DNA of 64,000 nt from Streptomyces pilosus (GTDB taxonomy: Bacteria; Actinomycetota; Actinomycetes; Streptomycetales; Streptomycetaceae), in the NCBI RefSeq assembly GCF_014649835.1, contig NZ_BMTU01000001.1, positions 682,001 through 746,000 of the forward strand, read 5' to 3'. The first letter of the stretch is position 1; each line of letters begins with the position of its first letter. Of the stretch, positions 51,889 to 60,923 are shown in pieces. Position numbers and translations under genes: made by a program. Under the pieces are notes generated by a model that saw only the letters and a list, made by a program, of their open reading frames with translations, searched no databases and was not told the DNA's origin.

Positions 51889-52003
51889 CGGGCACCCTCC
51901 GCTGCCCGTCCCGCCGGTACCGCAAGTCCCCTCCCCCTCCGGGTCCGACGCCCCTCGCGGCCCGGAGGGGGGCACGGGGCCCGTTCGGAGAAGAGGTCGG
52001 TCC

Positions 52004-52657
52004 GTGACGCGCCGCAGGTTCCGCCGGGCCGGGGGCCCGGGCAACGCAGTGACAGCCGCCGTCACGGTGGCCGCCCTGTGTGCGGGGACGTGGCTGCTGA
52101 GCGACGGGACCGGCGCGCACCCCCCGCCGCAGCCCTCCGCCGCCCAGGCGCACACCGGCGCCGGCGACCGCAGCGCGGTGGGGTCCCCGGCCCCGGCGCT
52201 GCCGCCCTCCCCACCGGTGCGCGTCCGCATCCCCGCGATCGACGTGGACGCGCCCCTGACCGGCCTCGGTCTGACGTCCACCGGCAGCCTCGACGTGCCG
52301 CCCGCCGACGACGAGAACCTCGCCGGCTGGTACGAGGCCGGCACCACCCCCGGCGAGCGGGGCACCGCGATCGTGGCGGGCCACGTCGACAACGCCGACG
52401 GCCCCGCCGTCTTCTACGCCCTGGGCGCCCTGCGCAAGGGCAGCACCGTCGAGGTGGACCGGCGGGACGGCGGCGTCGCCGTGTTCACGGTGGACGCCGT
52501 CGAGGTCTACGACGCGGCGGCCTTCCCCGACCGGAAGGTGTACGGCGCGGCGGCCCGCCCGGAACTGCGGGTCATCACCTGCGGCGGCGGCTGGTCCCCC
52601 ACCACCGGCTACCGGGGCAACGTGGTCGTCTACGCCCACCTGACCGGCAGCCGCTGA
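52004..52657 (+). CDS. Class F sortase
   Basis: 217 residues: an N-terminal helix (AVTAAVTVAALCAGTWLL), a Pro-rich linker and a sortase beta-barrel. Catalytic residues are evident: His in IVAGHVDNADG, Cys in RVITCGGGW and Arg in TGYRGNVVVY. It joins a cell-wall or protein nucleophile to substrates with a sorting motif on the outer membrane face. The preceding gene encodes a probable partner. GTG start with GAGAAGAGG upstream. Confidence 0.9.
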   Translation: MTRRRFRRAGGPGNAVTAAVTVAALCAGTWLLSDGTGAHPPPQPSAAQAHTGAGDRSAVGSPAPALPPSPPVRVRIPAIDVDAPLTGLGLTSTGSLDVPPADDENLAGWYEAGTTPGERGTAIVAGHVDNADGPAVFYALGALRKGSTVEVDRRDGGVAVFTVDAVEVYDAAAFPDRKVYGAAARPELRVITCGGGWSPTTGYRGNVVVYAHLTGSR

Positions 52658-52744
52658 CCCGGCGGACGGGAGCGGCGAAGGCTCCCGCCGCGGTGCGGCG
52701 ACGGCTCCCGCGCCGTGTCACCGCGCGGACGGGGCTCACGGGGC

Positions 52745-52960
52745 TCACGGGGCTTCCCCCAGCAGCTCGGCCGGCAGGACGCGACGTGCCCCGGTCACCT
52801 CGATCCCGAGCAGCTGTCCGCCCTCGTCCAGGTCGAGGACGACCTCGGCGTCCTCCGCGATCCCCTCGACGGGGACCTGCCGGACGGCGGCGCCGTCCGG
52901 GATCCGGGCGAGGAGGGAGACGTAGGCGGTGTCGTTCTCCCGGTCGTACGCGATGTGCAT
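52745..52960 (-). CDS. DUF2283 domain protein
   Basis: 71 residues, MHIAYDRENDTAYVSLLARI with a later VVLDLDEGGQLLGIEVTGA: the hallmark of the small DUF2283 family (beta-rich, unknown function, sometimes in toxin-antitoxin-like contexts). No partner gene is adjacent. Confidence 0.83.
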   Translation of the reverse strand: MHIAYDRENDTAYVSLLARIPDGAAVRQVPVEGIAEDAEVVLDLDEGGQLLGIEVTGARRVLPAELLGEAP

Positions 52961-53037
52961 GGTCCGGCTCCCCCGTGATCGGTTCTCGCCAGCGGCCCGC
53001 GGGGACGACGTCGCCCGCCGGCCCGCGTGCGGGCGGT

Positions 53038-53820
53038 TCAGGCCAGCCACTGTTCGTAGGCCAGGTTCGCCACCAGGGCGAAGACGACCGTGAGCAGGAC
53101 GACGCGGACGAAGCCGCTGCCCTTCTTCAGGGCCGTGTGGGCGCCGAGCGTGCCGCCCGCCAGGTTGAACACCGCCATGAGGGCCGCCAGCTGCCACAGC
53201 ACGGCGCCCTGCCAGGCGAAGGTCGCGAGGGCGCCGGCGTTGGTGCAGCAGTTGACGATCTTGGCGGTGGCGGAGGCGGTGACCAGGTCGAGGTGGAGCA
53301 GGGCGGTGAGCGCGAGGACGAGGAACGTGCCGGTGCCGGGGCCGATGAGGCCGTCGTAGAAGCCGATGCCGAGGCCGGCCAGGCCGATCGCGGCGAGGAT
53401 CTGGCGGCGGGTGGCGGGGCCGGTGGCGGGGGCCGCGCCGAAGGCGGGGCGCAGGATCACGAAGGCGGCCACGGCGAGCAGCACCACCATGATCACCGGT
53501 TTGAGGACCTCGGTGCTCATCCCGGCCGCGAAGAACGCCCCGGCCGACGATCCGGCGAGGGCGGCCAGGCCGATGCGCACGGCGGTCCGCACGTCGACCG
53601 GTGCCTTGCGGGCGTAGGTCACCGCGGCGCCGGTCGTGCCTACGATCGCGACCGCCTTGTTGGTGCCCAGGGCGTGCGCGGCCGGGGTGCCGGCGGGCAG
53701 GCCGAGCAGCAGGGCCGGCAGGAGCAGCAGCCCGCCTCCGCCGACGACGGCGTCGATCCAGCCGGCGGCGAGGGCGGCCAGACAGAGCAGGACGACCGTG
53801 GTCAGCGAGATGTCGGGCAT
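53038..53820 (-). CDS. Sulfite exporter TauE/SafE family permease
   Basis: 260-residue polytopic protein with about eight helices in two halves, each with the family GxGGGG/GxxxG loop (WIDAVVGGGGLLLLPALLL and IGFYDGLIGPGTGTFLVL). TauE/SafE proteins export sulfite, sulfoacetate or other anions. It diverges from the nirB-like gene. ATG 53820 is preceded by AGGG eight bases upstream; ATG 53826 is an alternative. Confidence 0.87.
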   Translation of the reverse strand: MPDISLTTVVLLCLAALAAGWIDAVVGGGGLLLLPALLLGLPAGTPAAHALGTNKAVAIVGTTGAAVTYARKAPVDVRTAVRIGLAALAGSSAGAFFAAGMSTEVLKPVIMVVLLAVAAFVILRPAFGAAPATGPATRRQILAAIGLAGLGIGFYDGLIGPGTGTFLVLALTALLHLDLVTASATAKIVNCCTNAGALATFAWQGAVLWQLAALMAVFNLAGGTLGAHTALKKGSGFVRVVLLTVVFALVANLAYEQWLA

Positions 53821-53933
53821 GGTCATGACCCTAGGGACGGGGTAGATGCTGCGTCCATCAAGATGAGCGTTTGTTGAGGTTGCCGCCCGGGTCGGCTTCC
53901 TCACACCCCTCGCGCTCCCCCGCTGAGGGCAGC

Positions 53934-53971
53934 GTTCCGCGCGGGAAACAGGGGGGATGCCGACGGGTAAC
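53934..53971 (+). promoter_or_regulatory. GlnR-like box upstream of the nir operon
   Basis: GTTCC-n6-GAAAC-n6-GATGC-n6-GTAAC at 53934-53971 follows the a1-b1-a2-b2 layout with six-base spacers of GlnR boxes; b1 is a perfect GAAAC, b2 differs by one base. It lies 24-61 bp before the first nir gene. GlnR is the known activator of nirB in S. coelicolor. Confidence 0.65.
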
Positions 53972-53994
53972 ACCCGCACCGCACGCTCGGGGAC

Positions 53995-55212
53995 ATGACC
54001 TCGAACGAGCGTGTGGTGGTGATCGGCTCCGGCCTCGCGGGCGTACGGCTCGCCCGGCGGCTCGGCGAGCTCGGCACGCCCGTGACGCTGATCGGCGAGG
54101 AGGAGCACCAGCCGTACAACAGGGTGCTGCTCGCCGAGGTGCTGGCCGGGCGCTACAGCCCCGAGGTGATCGCCCTCCCGGCGCCCGCCCGGCTCATCCG
54201 GGCCCGGGTCACCGGCATCGACCGCGCGGCCCGCACCGTCGCCTGCGCGGACGGTTCGGTGACCGGGTACGGCCGGCTGGTCCTCGCCACCGGCTCCAAC
54301 CCGGTGCTCCCCCCGCTGCGCGGACTGTTCACCGCCGACCACGAGCTGCCCGAGGGCGTACACGCCTTCCGCACCATGGACGACTGCCTGGGGCTGGACA
54401 AGGCGGTGCGGCCCGGGGTGCGGGCGGTGGTGATCGGCGGCGGACTGCTCGGCGTCTCCGCGGCCCGCGCGCTCGCGGTGCGCGGCGCGCAGGTCGTGCT
54501 CGCCCAGCAGTCCGAGCGGCTCATGGAGCGCCAGCTCGACCCGGCCGCGTCCGCGCTCGTGCGACGCCATCTGACCGGCCTCGGGGTGGAGGTGCACACC
54601 GAGTGCCGGGTGCGGGACGTGCGCTGCGCCGGCGGCGCGGTCCGCTCGGTGGAGCTGGCCGACGGGTACGCCCTCGACGCCGACCTCGTGGTCCTGGCGT
54701 GCGGGGTGCACCCGCGCACCGGGCTCGCGCAGGCGGCGGGCCTCACCGTCGGCAAGGGGGTCGTCGTCGACGACGAGCTGCGCACCTCCGACCCGTACGT
54801 CCACGCCATCGGCGACTGCGCCCAGCACGCCGGCACGGTGTACGGGCTCGCCGCCCCGGCCCTCGAACAGGCCGACGCGCTCGCCGCGCTGCTCGCCGGG
54901 GACACCACCGCCCGGTACACCGGCACCCGTTCCCTGACCCGGCTCACCCTCGCCGGCCGTCCCGGCTCCTTCGACCTCGCCGCGTTCGGCGAGACCGAGG
55001 CGCTGCCGGGCGACGACGTCGTGCAGCTCACCGACGCCACCCGCGGCACCTACCGCAAGGTCGTCGTCCGGGACGACCGCCTGGTCGGCGGGGTCCTGGT
55101 CGGCGAACTCGGCACCGTCGGCGCCCTCGCGCGCGCCTGGGAGGGAGCAGAGCCGCTCCCGACCGCCGGCCGGCCCCTGCTCCACCTGCTCACCAACGAC
55201 GGAGGCTCCTGA
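53995..55212 (+). CDS. NirB-like FAD/NAD(P)-dependent reductase, first nir gene
   Basis: 405 residues corresponding to the FAD/NADH half of nitrite reductase: VVVIGSGLAGVRLARRL, YNRVLLAEVLAG, VVIGGGLLGVSAARALA, and DPYVHAIGDCAQHAG. It has no Fe-S or siroheme region. As it precedes a complete NirB by a TGATG overlap, it may be an extra electron-input subunit or a paralogue arisen by duplication. S. coelicolor has the same arrangement as I recall (SCO2486-2488). Confidence 0.85.
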   Translation: MTSNERVVVIGSGLAGVRLARRLGELGTPVTLIGEEEHQPYNRVLLAEVLAGRYSPEVIALPAPARLIRARVTGIDRAARTVACADGSVTGYGRLVLATGSNPVLPPLRGLFTADHELPEGVHAFRTMDDCLGLDKAVRPGVRAVVIGGGLLGVSAARALAVRGAQVVLAQQSERLMERQLDPAASALVRRHLTGLGVEVHTECRVRDVRCAGGAVRSVELADGYALDADLVVLACGVHPRTGLAQAAGLTVGKGVVVDDELRTSDPYVHAIGDCAQHAGTVYGLAAPALEQADALAALLAGDTTARYTGTRSLTRLTLAGRPGSFDLAAFGETEALPGDDVVQLTDATRGTYRKVVVRDDRLVGGVLVGELGTVGALARAWEGAEPLPTAGRPLLHLLTNDGGS

Positions 55213-57809
55213 TGTCCACGGACACACCGACCATCGTGCTCATCGGCCACGGCATGGTCGGCCAGCGTTTTCTGGAGGCGCTCGCCGAGCGCGGCCTCAC
55301 GGCCACGCACCGGGTGGTCGTGCTGTGCGAGGAGCCGCGTCCGGCGTACGACCGCGTGCAGCTCACCTCGTACTTCTCCGGGAGGACGCCCGGGGACCTG
55401 TCCCTGACGGACCCGGCGTTCATCGAGGCGCACGGCATCGACCTGCGCGTCGGCGACCCGGCGCTGGCCGTCGACCGCGAGGCGCGCCGGGTGACCGCCC
55501 GCTCGGGTCTGGTCGTGGACTACGACGTGCTGGTCCTGGCCACCGGCTCCTACCCGTTCGTGCCGCCGGTGCCGAACAAGGACGCCGAGGGCTGCTTCGT
55601 CTACCGCACGATCGAGGACCTGCTGGCGATCGAGGAGTACGCGAAGAACTCCACGACCGGCGCGGTGGTCGGCGGCGGACTGCTCGGCCTGGAGGCGGCG
55701 GGTGCGCTGAAGGGGCTCGGGCTGACCTCCCACATCGTGGAGTTCGCGCCGCGGCTGATGCCGGTGCAGGTCGACGAGGGCGGTGGCGCGGCCCTGCTGC
55801 GCACCATCGAGGAGATGGGTCTGTCCGTGCACACGGGCGTCGGCACGCAGGAGATCGTGGTCGGTGAGGACGGCGCGGTCACCGGCATGCGGCTCTCCGA
55901 CGGGTCCGAACTCGCCACCGACCTGGTGGTGTTCTCCGCCGGTGTCCGCCCCCGCGACCAGCTCGCCCGGGACTGCGGACTCGACGTCGGCGAGCGCGGC
56001 GGCATCACGGTCGACGAGCAGTGCCGCACGGTCACCGACCCGCGCGTGTTCGCGATCGGCGAGTGCGCGCTGGCCGCCGACGGGCGGGTGTACGGGCTGG
56101 TCGCGCCCGGCTACGAGCAGGCGGAGACGGTGGCGGCGACCCTCGCCGCGGACGAGTCGGCGTTCACCGGCGCGGACCTGTCCACCAAGCTGAAGCTGCT
56201 CGGCGTGGACGTGGCGTCCTTCGGCGACGCGCACGGCACCGCGGAGGACTGCCTCGACGTCGTCTACTCCGACTCCCGGGCGGGCCTGTACAAGAAGCTG
56301 GTCATCGGCCGGGACGGCACGCTGCTCGGCGGCATCCTGGTCGGCGACGCGGAGGCGTACGGCACGCTGAAGGCGTTCACCGGCTCGGTGCCGCCGGTCT
56401 CCCCCGAGTCGCTGGTGCTGCCGGCCGGTGCCGGGGCGCCCGTCCAGCTCGGGCCGTCCGCCCTGCCGGACGACGCGATCATCTGCTCCTGCAACAACGT
56501 CCGCAAGGGCACCATCCGCGAGGCGGTCACCGAGCACCGGTGCACCACCGTGCCCGAGGTGAAGAAGTGCACCAAGGCCGGCACGACGTGCGGCAGTTGC
56601 GTCAAGGTGCTGGGCCAGCTCGTCAACGCCGAGCTGGAGGCGAGCGGCGTCGAGGTCGACAAGGGACTGTGCGCCTGCTTCTCCCAGACCCGGGAGGAGC
56701 TGTACGAGATCGTCCTCGCGCTGCGCGTCACCTCCTTCCGGGACCTGCTCGACCGGCACGGCCGGGAGGGCGCCCGGGGCGGTGACGGCTGCGAGGTCTG
56801 CAAACCGGCGGTCGGCTCGATCATCGCCTCCCTCGCCCCGACGATCGGCGCGAGCACGCACGTCCTCGACGGCGAGCAGGCGGCCCTGCAGGACACCAAC
56901 GACCACTTCCTCGCCAACCTCCAGAAGAACGGCTCGTACTCGGTCGTGCCCCGCATCCCCGGCGGGGAGATCGCCCCGGAGAAGCTGATCGTGATCGGCG
57001 AGATCGCCCGCGACTTCGGCCTCTACACGAAGATCACCGGCGGCCAGCGGATCGACATGTTCGGCGCCCGCGTGGAGCAGCTGCCGCTGATCTGGGCCCG
57101 GCTGGTGGACGCCGGCTTCGAGTCCGGGCACGCCTACGGCAAGTCGCTGCGCACGGTGAAGTCCTGTGTGGGCCAGACCTGGTGCCGCTACGGCGTCCAG
57201 GACTCCGTGCGCATGGCGATCGACCTGGAGCTGCGCTACCGGGGACTGCGCTCCCCGCACAAGCTGAAGTCGGCGGTCTCCGGCTGCCAGCGCGAGTGCG
57301 CGGAGGCCCAGTCGAAGGACTTCGGCGTCATCGCCACCGCGAACGGCTGGAACCTCTACGTCGGCGGCAACGGGGGCGCCACCCCGCGCCACGCGGACCT
57401 GCTCGCGCAGGACCTCTCCGACGCCGAACTGGTGCGCCTGATCGACCGGTTCCTGATGTTCTACATCCGCACCGCCGACCGTCTGGAGCGCACCAGCGTC
57501 TGGCTGGACCGGATCCCCGGCGGCCTGGACCACGTCCGGGACGTCGTGGTGCACGACTCCCTCGGCATCTGCGACGAGCTGGAGGCCCTGATGGCCGCCC
57601 ATGTCGCCCACTACCGCGACGAGTGGGCCGAGACCATCAACGACCCCGGGAAGCTGGCCCGGTTCGTGTCCTTCGTCAACGCGCCCGACACCCCCGACCC
57701 GGTGGTCGCCTTCGTTCCCGAGCGCGACCAGATGAAGCCCGACCTGCCGCTGCTGTCCATCGGCCTGCGACCCGCCGACGACGTCCTGGAAGGAACCGCC
57801 ACGCGATGA
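55212..57809 (+). CDS. nirB: Nitrite reductase (NADH) large subunit
   Basis: 865-residue cytoplasmic enzyme reducing nitrite to ammonium. Domains in order: FAD/NADH module (VLIGHGMVGQRFLEAL, AVVGGGLLGLEAAGAL), a [2Fe-2S] BFD-like domain (IICSCNNVRKG... KAGTTCGSCVKVL), a second Cys-containing region (CEVCKPAVGS), and the siroheme/[4Fe-4S] core with Cys-x5-Cys (SCVGQTWC) and Cys-x3-Cys (SGCQRECAEAQSKD). All cofactor ligands are present. It is coupled to NirD by an ATGA overlap and should be induced by GlnR on nitrate or nitrite. Confidence 0.95.
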   Translation: MSTDTPTIVLIGHGMVGQRFLEALAERGLTATHRVVVLCEEPRPAYDRVQLTSYFSGRTPGDLSLTDPAFIEAHGIDLRVGDPALAVDREARRVTARSGLVVDYDVLVLATGSYPFVPPVPNKDAEGCFVYRTIEDLLAIEEYAKNSTTGAVVGGGLLGLEAAGALKGLGLTSHIVEFAPRLMPVQVDEGGGAALLRTIEEMGLSVHTGVGTQEIVVGEDGAVTGMRLSDGSELATDLVVFSAGVRPRDQLARDCGLDVGERGGITVDEQCRTVTDPRVFAIGECALAADGRVYGLVAPGYEQAETVAATLAADESAFTGADLSTKLKLLGVDVASFGDAHGTAEDCLDVVYSDSRAGLYKKLVIGRDGTLLGGILVGDAEAYGTLKAFTGSVPPVSPESLVLPAGAGAPVQLGPSALPDDAIICSCNNVRKGTIREAVTEHRCTTVPEVKKCTKAGTTCGSCVKVLGQLVNAELEASGVEVDKGLCACFSQTREELYEIVLALRVTSFRDLLDRHGREGARGGDGCEVCKPAVGSIIASLAPTIGASTHVLDGEQAALQDTNDHFLANLQKNGSYSVVPRIPGGEIAPEKLIVIGEIARDFGLYTKITGGQRIDMFGARVEQLPLIWARLVDAGFESGHAYGKSLRTVKSCVGQTWCRYGVQDSVRMAIDLELRYRGLRSPHKLKSAVSGCQRECAEAQSKDFGVIATANGWNLYVGGNGGATPRHADLLAQDLSDAELVRLIDRFLMFYIRTADRLERTSVWLDRIPGGLDHVRDVVVHDSLGICDELEALMAAHVAHYRDEWAETINDPGKLARFVSFVNAPDTPDPVVAFVPERDQMKPDLPLLSIGLRPADDVLEGTATR

Positions 57810-58156
57810 CCCTGACACTGGAGACCACCGATCTGAAGGTCCGGATCCGCCTGACGGACGACTGGTTCACCGTCTGCGACCTGAGCGCGCTGCTGCCGGG
57901 CCGCGGGGTGGCGGCCCTCCTCCCCGACGGCCGCCAGGCCGCCGTGTTCGCCGACCGTTCGGGCCGGCTCTACGCCATCGACAACCGCGACCCGTTCACC
58001 GGCGCGGCGGTCCTCTCCCGGGGGCTGACCGGCACCCACCGGGGCCGCCCGTTCGTCGCCTCCCCGCTGCTCAAGCAGCGCTTCGACCTGGAGTCGGGCC
58101 GCTGCCTGGACGACGAGGCGGTGCGGGTGACGGCGTACGAGGTGAAGGCGGCCTGA
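57806..58156 (+). CDS. nirD: Nitrite reductase small subunit
   Basis: 116 residues with the Rieske-like NirD fold (WFTVCDLSALLPGRGVAALL, LYAIDNRDPFTGAAVLSRGL, PLLKQRFDLESGRCLDD). The Cys/His pairs of a Rieske cluster are missing, as is usual for NirD. It supports NirB in the last operon position. Confidence 0.93.
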   Translation: MTLTLETTDLKVRIRLTDDWFTVCDLSALLPGRGVAALLPDGRQAAVFADRSGRLYAIDNRDPFTGAAVLSRGLTGTHRGRPFVASPLLKQRFDLESGRCLDDEAVRVTAYEVKAA

Positions 58157-58293
58157 GGGAACGGCCGCTGTCGGCCTCCTGTCAGGTCCGTGCCGTGCCG
58201 GCAGCCCCGGACGACGTTCACGGCGGTGGCGGTACCGCTGCGGGCGCCGCCGTCTCCCTGGTGTGCGCCTGCTCGCGGGACGGTCATCTGCCG

Positions 58294-58336
58294 GTACACC
58301 CCCGTCCACGGGGCGTCCACTCCGTGCCCCTAGGTT
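58294..58336 (+). promoter_or_regulatory. PHO-box-like repeats and -10 element before the PhoX-type gene
   Basis: GTACACC, GTCCACG and GTCCACT recur at 58294, 58304 and 58315 (10- and 11-bp steps), resembling degenerate PhoP direct repeats (GTTCACC). TAGGTT at 58331-58336 could be a -10 box. The rest of the 245-bp gap contains no gene. Confidence 0.35.
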
Positions 58337-58401
58337 CGCTGCTCGCACGGCCCCCGCCGCCGGCCGGCGGCGGGACGGTCACGGCACCCCTTGGAGCGAC
58401 A

Positions 58402-59559
58402 GTGGAACGTCGTAGCTTCCTTCGTGCGACCGCCGTCGGCGGTACCGCCGCCGCGCTCGGCGGAACCCTGTGGCGGGGTGCGGCGCACGCCGCCCCCGCC
58501 CAGCCCGGCACCGGCCCCTACGGCCCGCTCGGCGCGGCGGACGCCCAGGGCATCGCACTGCCGGCGGGCTTCACCAGCCGGGTCGTCGCCCGTTCCGGGC
58601 GGACGGTCACCGGCACCTCGTACACCTGGCACAACGCCCCTGACGGCGGCGCCTGTTACGCCGACGGACCGGGCTGGATCTACGTGTCCAACTCGGAGAT
58701 CAACCCCTCGGGCGGCGCGAGCGCGCTGAAGTTCTCCGCGACCGGGGCGATCACCGGCGCCTACCGCATCCTGTCCGGCACGCGGCAGAACTGCGCGGGC
58801 GGGAAGACGCCGTGGAACACCTGGCTCTCCTGCGAGGAAGTGGACCGGGGGTACGTCTTCGAGACCGACCCCTGGGGTGCGAAGGCGGCCGTCCGCCGCG
58901 ACGCCATGGGCCGCTTCAAGCACGAGGCGGCAGCCGCCGACCCCGTGCGCGGGGTGATCTACCTGACCGAGGACGTCTCGGACGGCTGCTTCTACCGCTT
59001 CAGGCCCGGCACCTGGGGCGATCTGTCGTCGGGCACCCTGGAGGTCCTGATCGGCGGCAGCGGCACCAGCGGCCCGGTGAGCTGGGCGCGGGTCCCCGAC
59101 CCCTCCGGCGCCACCGCCACCCGCAACCAGGTCTCCGGTGCCAAGCGCTTCAACGGCGGCGAGGGCTGCCACTACGCGGACGGCACCTGCTGGTTCACCA
59201 CCAAGGGCGACAACCGGGTCTGGCAGTACGACGCGTCCGCCCAGACCATCGAACTCGCCTACGACGACTCCCTGGTGACGGGCGGCTCCGCTCCGCTGAC
59301 CGGGGTGGACAACGTCACCGGTTCCTCCTCGGGCGACCTGTTCGTGGCCGAGGACGGGGGCACCATGGAGATCTGCGTCATCACGCCCGACGACGTGGTG
59401 GCCCCGTTCCTCCGGGTCAGCGGCCAGTCGGCCTCCGAGATCACCGGCCCGGCCTTCTCCCCGGACGGCACCCGCCTGTACTTCTCCAGCCAGCGCGGCA
59501 CGAGCGGAAGTTCGTCCGGCGGCATCACGTACGAGGTGAAGGGCCCCTTCCGGACCTGA
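58402..59559 (+). CDS. PhoX-family (DUF839) alkaline-phosphatase-like protein
   Basis: 385 residues with a twin-arginine signal (ERRSFLRATAVGGTAAAL) and a DUF839 beta-propeller: YVSNSEINPSGGASALKF, TWLSCEEVDRGYVFET, LTEDVSDGCFYRFRPG and CHYADGTCWFTTKGDNRVW. PhoX-type enzymes are secreted, Ca/Fe-dependent phosphatases; here the ligand Glu residues are partly visible (NSEIN, CEEVDR, TED), so activity is likely but not certain. GTG start with GGAG upstream. Confidence 0.85.
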   Translation: MERRSFLRATAVGGTAAALGGTLWRGAAHAAPAQPGTGPYGPLGAADAQGIALPAGFTSRVVARSGRTVTGTSYTWHNAPDGGACYADGPGWIYVSNSEINPSGGASALKFSATGAITGAYRILSGTRQNCAGGKTPWNTWLSCEEVDRGYVFETDPWGAKAAVRRDAMGRFKHEAAAADPVRGVIYLTEDVSDGCFYRFRPGTWGDLSSGTLEVLIGGSGTSGPVSWARVPDPSGATATRNQVSGAKRFNGGEGCHYADGTCWFTTKGDNRVWQYDASAQTIELAYDDSLVTGGSAPLTGVDNVTGSSSGDLFVAEDGGTMEICVITPDDVVAPFLRVSGQSASEITGPAFSPDGTRLYFSSQRGTSGSSSGGITYEVKGPFRT

Positions 59560-59708
59560 CGCGAAGTCCGTGGCGGAGAGCCACGGTCTCGTGACGTAAC
59601 GTTCACATCACAGGTTCTTCATATCTCCCAGCCGCCACGAGCACCCCAGTAGCTTCGGCAGCCTCGTACCGAGAACACGCATACGCCCGATCTGGGGGGC
59701 TCCTCACC

Positions 59709-60143
59709 ATGAATCCGTTCCGTACCTCCGCCGCCGCGCTCCTCGCCGCCCTCGCGGTGGCCGCCGTACCGGCCACCGCCGTGGCGCACGACGGCGACCA
59801 CCCGTTCAAGAACTGCACCGAGGCGTACGAGAACGGGTACAAGAACATCGCCAAGGGCGACGACCACTACGGCAAGCACCTCGACCGCGACAACGACGGC
59901 GTCGGCTGCGACCAGCCGCCCGCGGACTTCGTGCCCCACGAGGAGACCGGCACGGACTCCGGGGACGACAGCACCGACGGCACCGGCGACACCGGCAGCA
60001 AGGAGCAGAGCGGCGGCGGCACCGACCTCGCCGAGACCGGCGGCAGCGACACCACCCCCTACATCGCGGCGGGCGGCGGGGCCGTGGTCCTGCTGGGCGG
60101 CGGCCTGATGATCGCGGCCCGCAAGCGGCGCGACAACCGCTGA
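59709..60143 (+). CDS. LAETG-anchored Excalibur calcium-binding protein
   Basis: 144 residues: Sec signal peptide (to AVAHDGD near residue 27), one Excalibur motif (FKNCTEAYENGYKNIAKG, then DRDNDGVGCD with the calcium-binding DxDxDG loop), a Ser/Thr/Asp/Gly linker, and LAETG plus a C-terminal helix and KRRDNR tail. It is a sortase substrate displayed on the cell wall; LAETG is the motif used by Streptomyces class E sortases. No sortase is adjacent, but a class F sortase lies 7 kb away. Confidence 0.9.
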   Translation: MNPFRTSAAALLAALAVAAVPATAVAHDGDHPFKNCTEAYENGYKNIAKGDDHYGKHLDRDNDGVGCDQPPADFVPHEETGTDSGDDSTDGTGDTGSKEQSGGGTDLAETGGSDTTPYIAAGGGAVVLLGGGLMIAARKRRDNR

Positions 60144-60153
60144 CCTTCCTGGG

Positions 60154-60187
60154 CGCGGGGAGCCGACCCGCCGGCCGGCCCCCCGCG
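60154..60187. terminator. Possible stem-loop between convergent genes
   Basis: CGCGGGG (60154-60160) pairs with CCCCGCG (60181-60187) across a 20-base GC-rich loop, between the LAETG protein gene and the DUF3592 gene. Confidence 0.35.
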
Positions 60188-60189
60188 GC

Positions 60190-60858
60190 TCACAGGGACA
60201 GCAGCAGCGAGTCGGTCCTGCCCTTCCGGCGGCGCACGTGCCCGCGCCAGCCGGCCAGCACCGCCATCAGCGTCCACGCCACGAGTCCGGCACCCAGCCC
60301 GCCGAGCCGTCCGGTGGCGTCCACCTCGTCCGCCTGCTCCATGGGGACCACGCCCTCCGGGTCACGGATGACGTCGAGCCGTTCGCCCACCTCCGGGGCC
60401 CAGGCGGAGCCGTTGTAGGTCAGCCGCTCCGTCAGCTCCGCACCGTCCGCCGTGCGCAGCGTGTACCGGTGGTTGTCGCCGCCCGTGCTAGCCGCCTCGT
60501 CGGCGACGATCACCACGCTCTCGCGCACCCCGCGCACCTCCAGTGCCAGTTCGGGGGCGTACTGGACGGCCCCGACCAGGATGAACAGGCCCGGAACCGC
60601 GGACAGCAGCGCGATCCACGCCGCCCGGTGCAGCAGCATGAGCGCGACGACGAACGCCAGGCACAGCACGACGCCCACCGAGATGGGCACCCATGTCCAG
60701 CGGAGTGCCAGGTAGGACGCGAGGGCGGTGAGCATCGCGGCCAGCCATCCGCAGGCCGCCACACCGAGGGTGCGCCGCACGGACTGCCACGGGTCGACGG
60801 CGTACCCGCCCATGCTGCTCAGCGGTCTGATGGTGCTCCTGCGCATGCGGATCGGCAC
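60190..60858 (-). CDS. DUF3592 membrane protein
   Basis: 222 residues. Two N-terminal helices (VAACGWLAAMLTALASYLAL and VGVVLCLAFVVALMLLHRAAW), a third near residue 85, then an extracytoplasmic beta part with the DUF3592-like ERLTYNGSAWAPEVGERLDV and a final helix. Function unknown. GTG 60858 is chosen because a strong G-run (GGGGGGAC) lies five bases upstream; ATG 60846 is an alternative. Confidence 0.78.
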   Translation of the reverse strand: MPIRMRRSTIRPLSSMGGYAVDPWQSVRRTLGVAACGWLAAMLTALASYLALRWTWVPISVGVVLCLAFVVALMLLHRAAWIALLSAVPGLFILVGAVQYAPELALEVRGVRESVVIVADEAASTGGDNHRYTLRTADGAELTERLTYNGSAWAPEVGERLDVIRDPEGVVPMEQADEVDATGRLGGLGAGLVAWTLMAVLAGWRGHVRRRKGRTDSLLLSL

Positions 60859-60923
60859 TGCGTCCCCCCGTGGTGTGGCCTGCGCGGCTCGGTGGATCTC
60901 CCTCCGGCGGACCCTACACAGAC

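Noticed and set aside
55050..57818. 922-codon minus-strand frame opposite nirB
   Set aside because: Antisense to a gene with all cofactor motifs; no domain recognisable.
59601..59622. PHO-box-like GTTCACATCAC before the Excalibur gene
   Set aside because: Only one good repeat; the next element is out of the 11-bp register.
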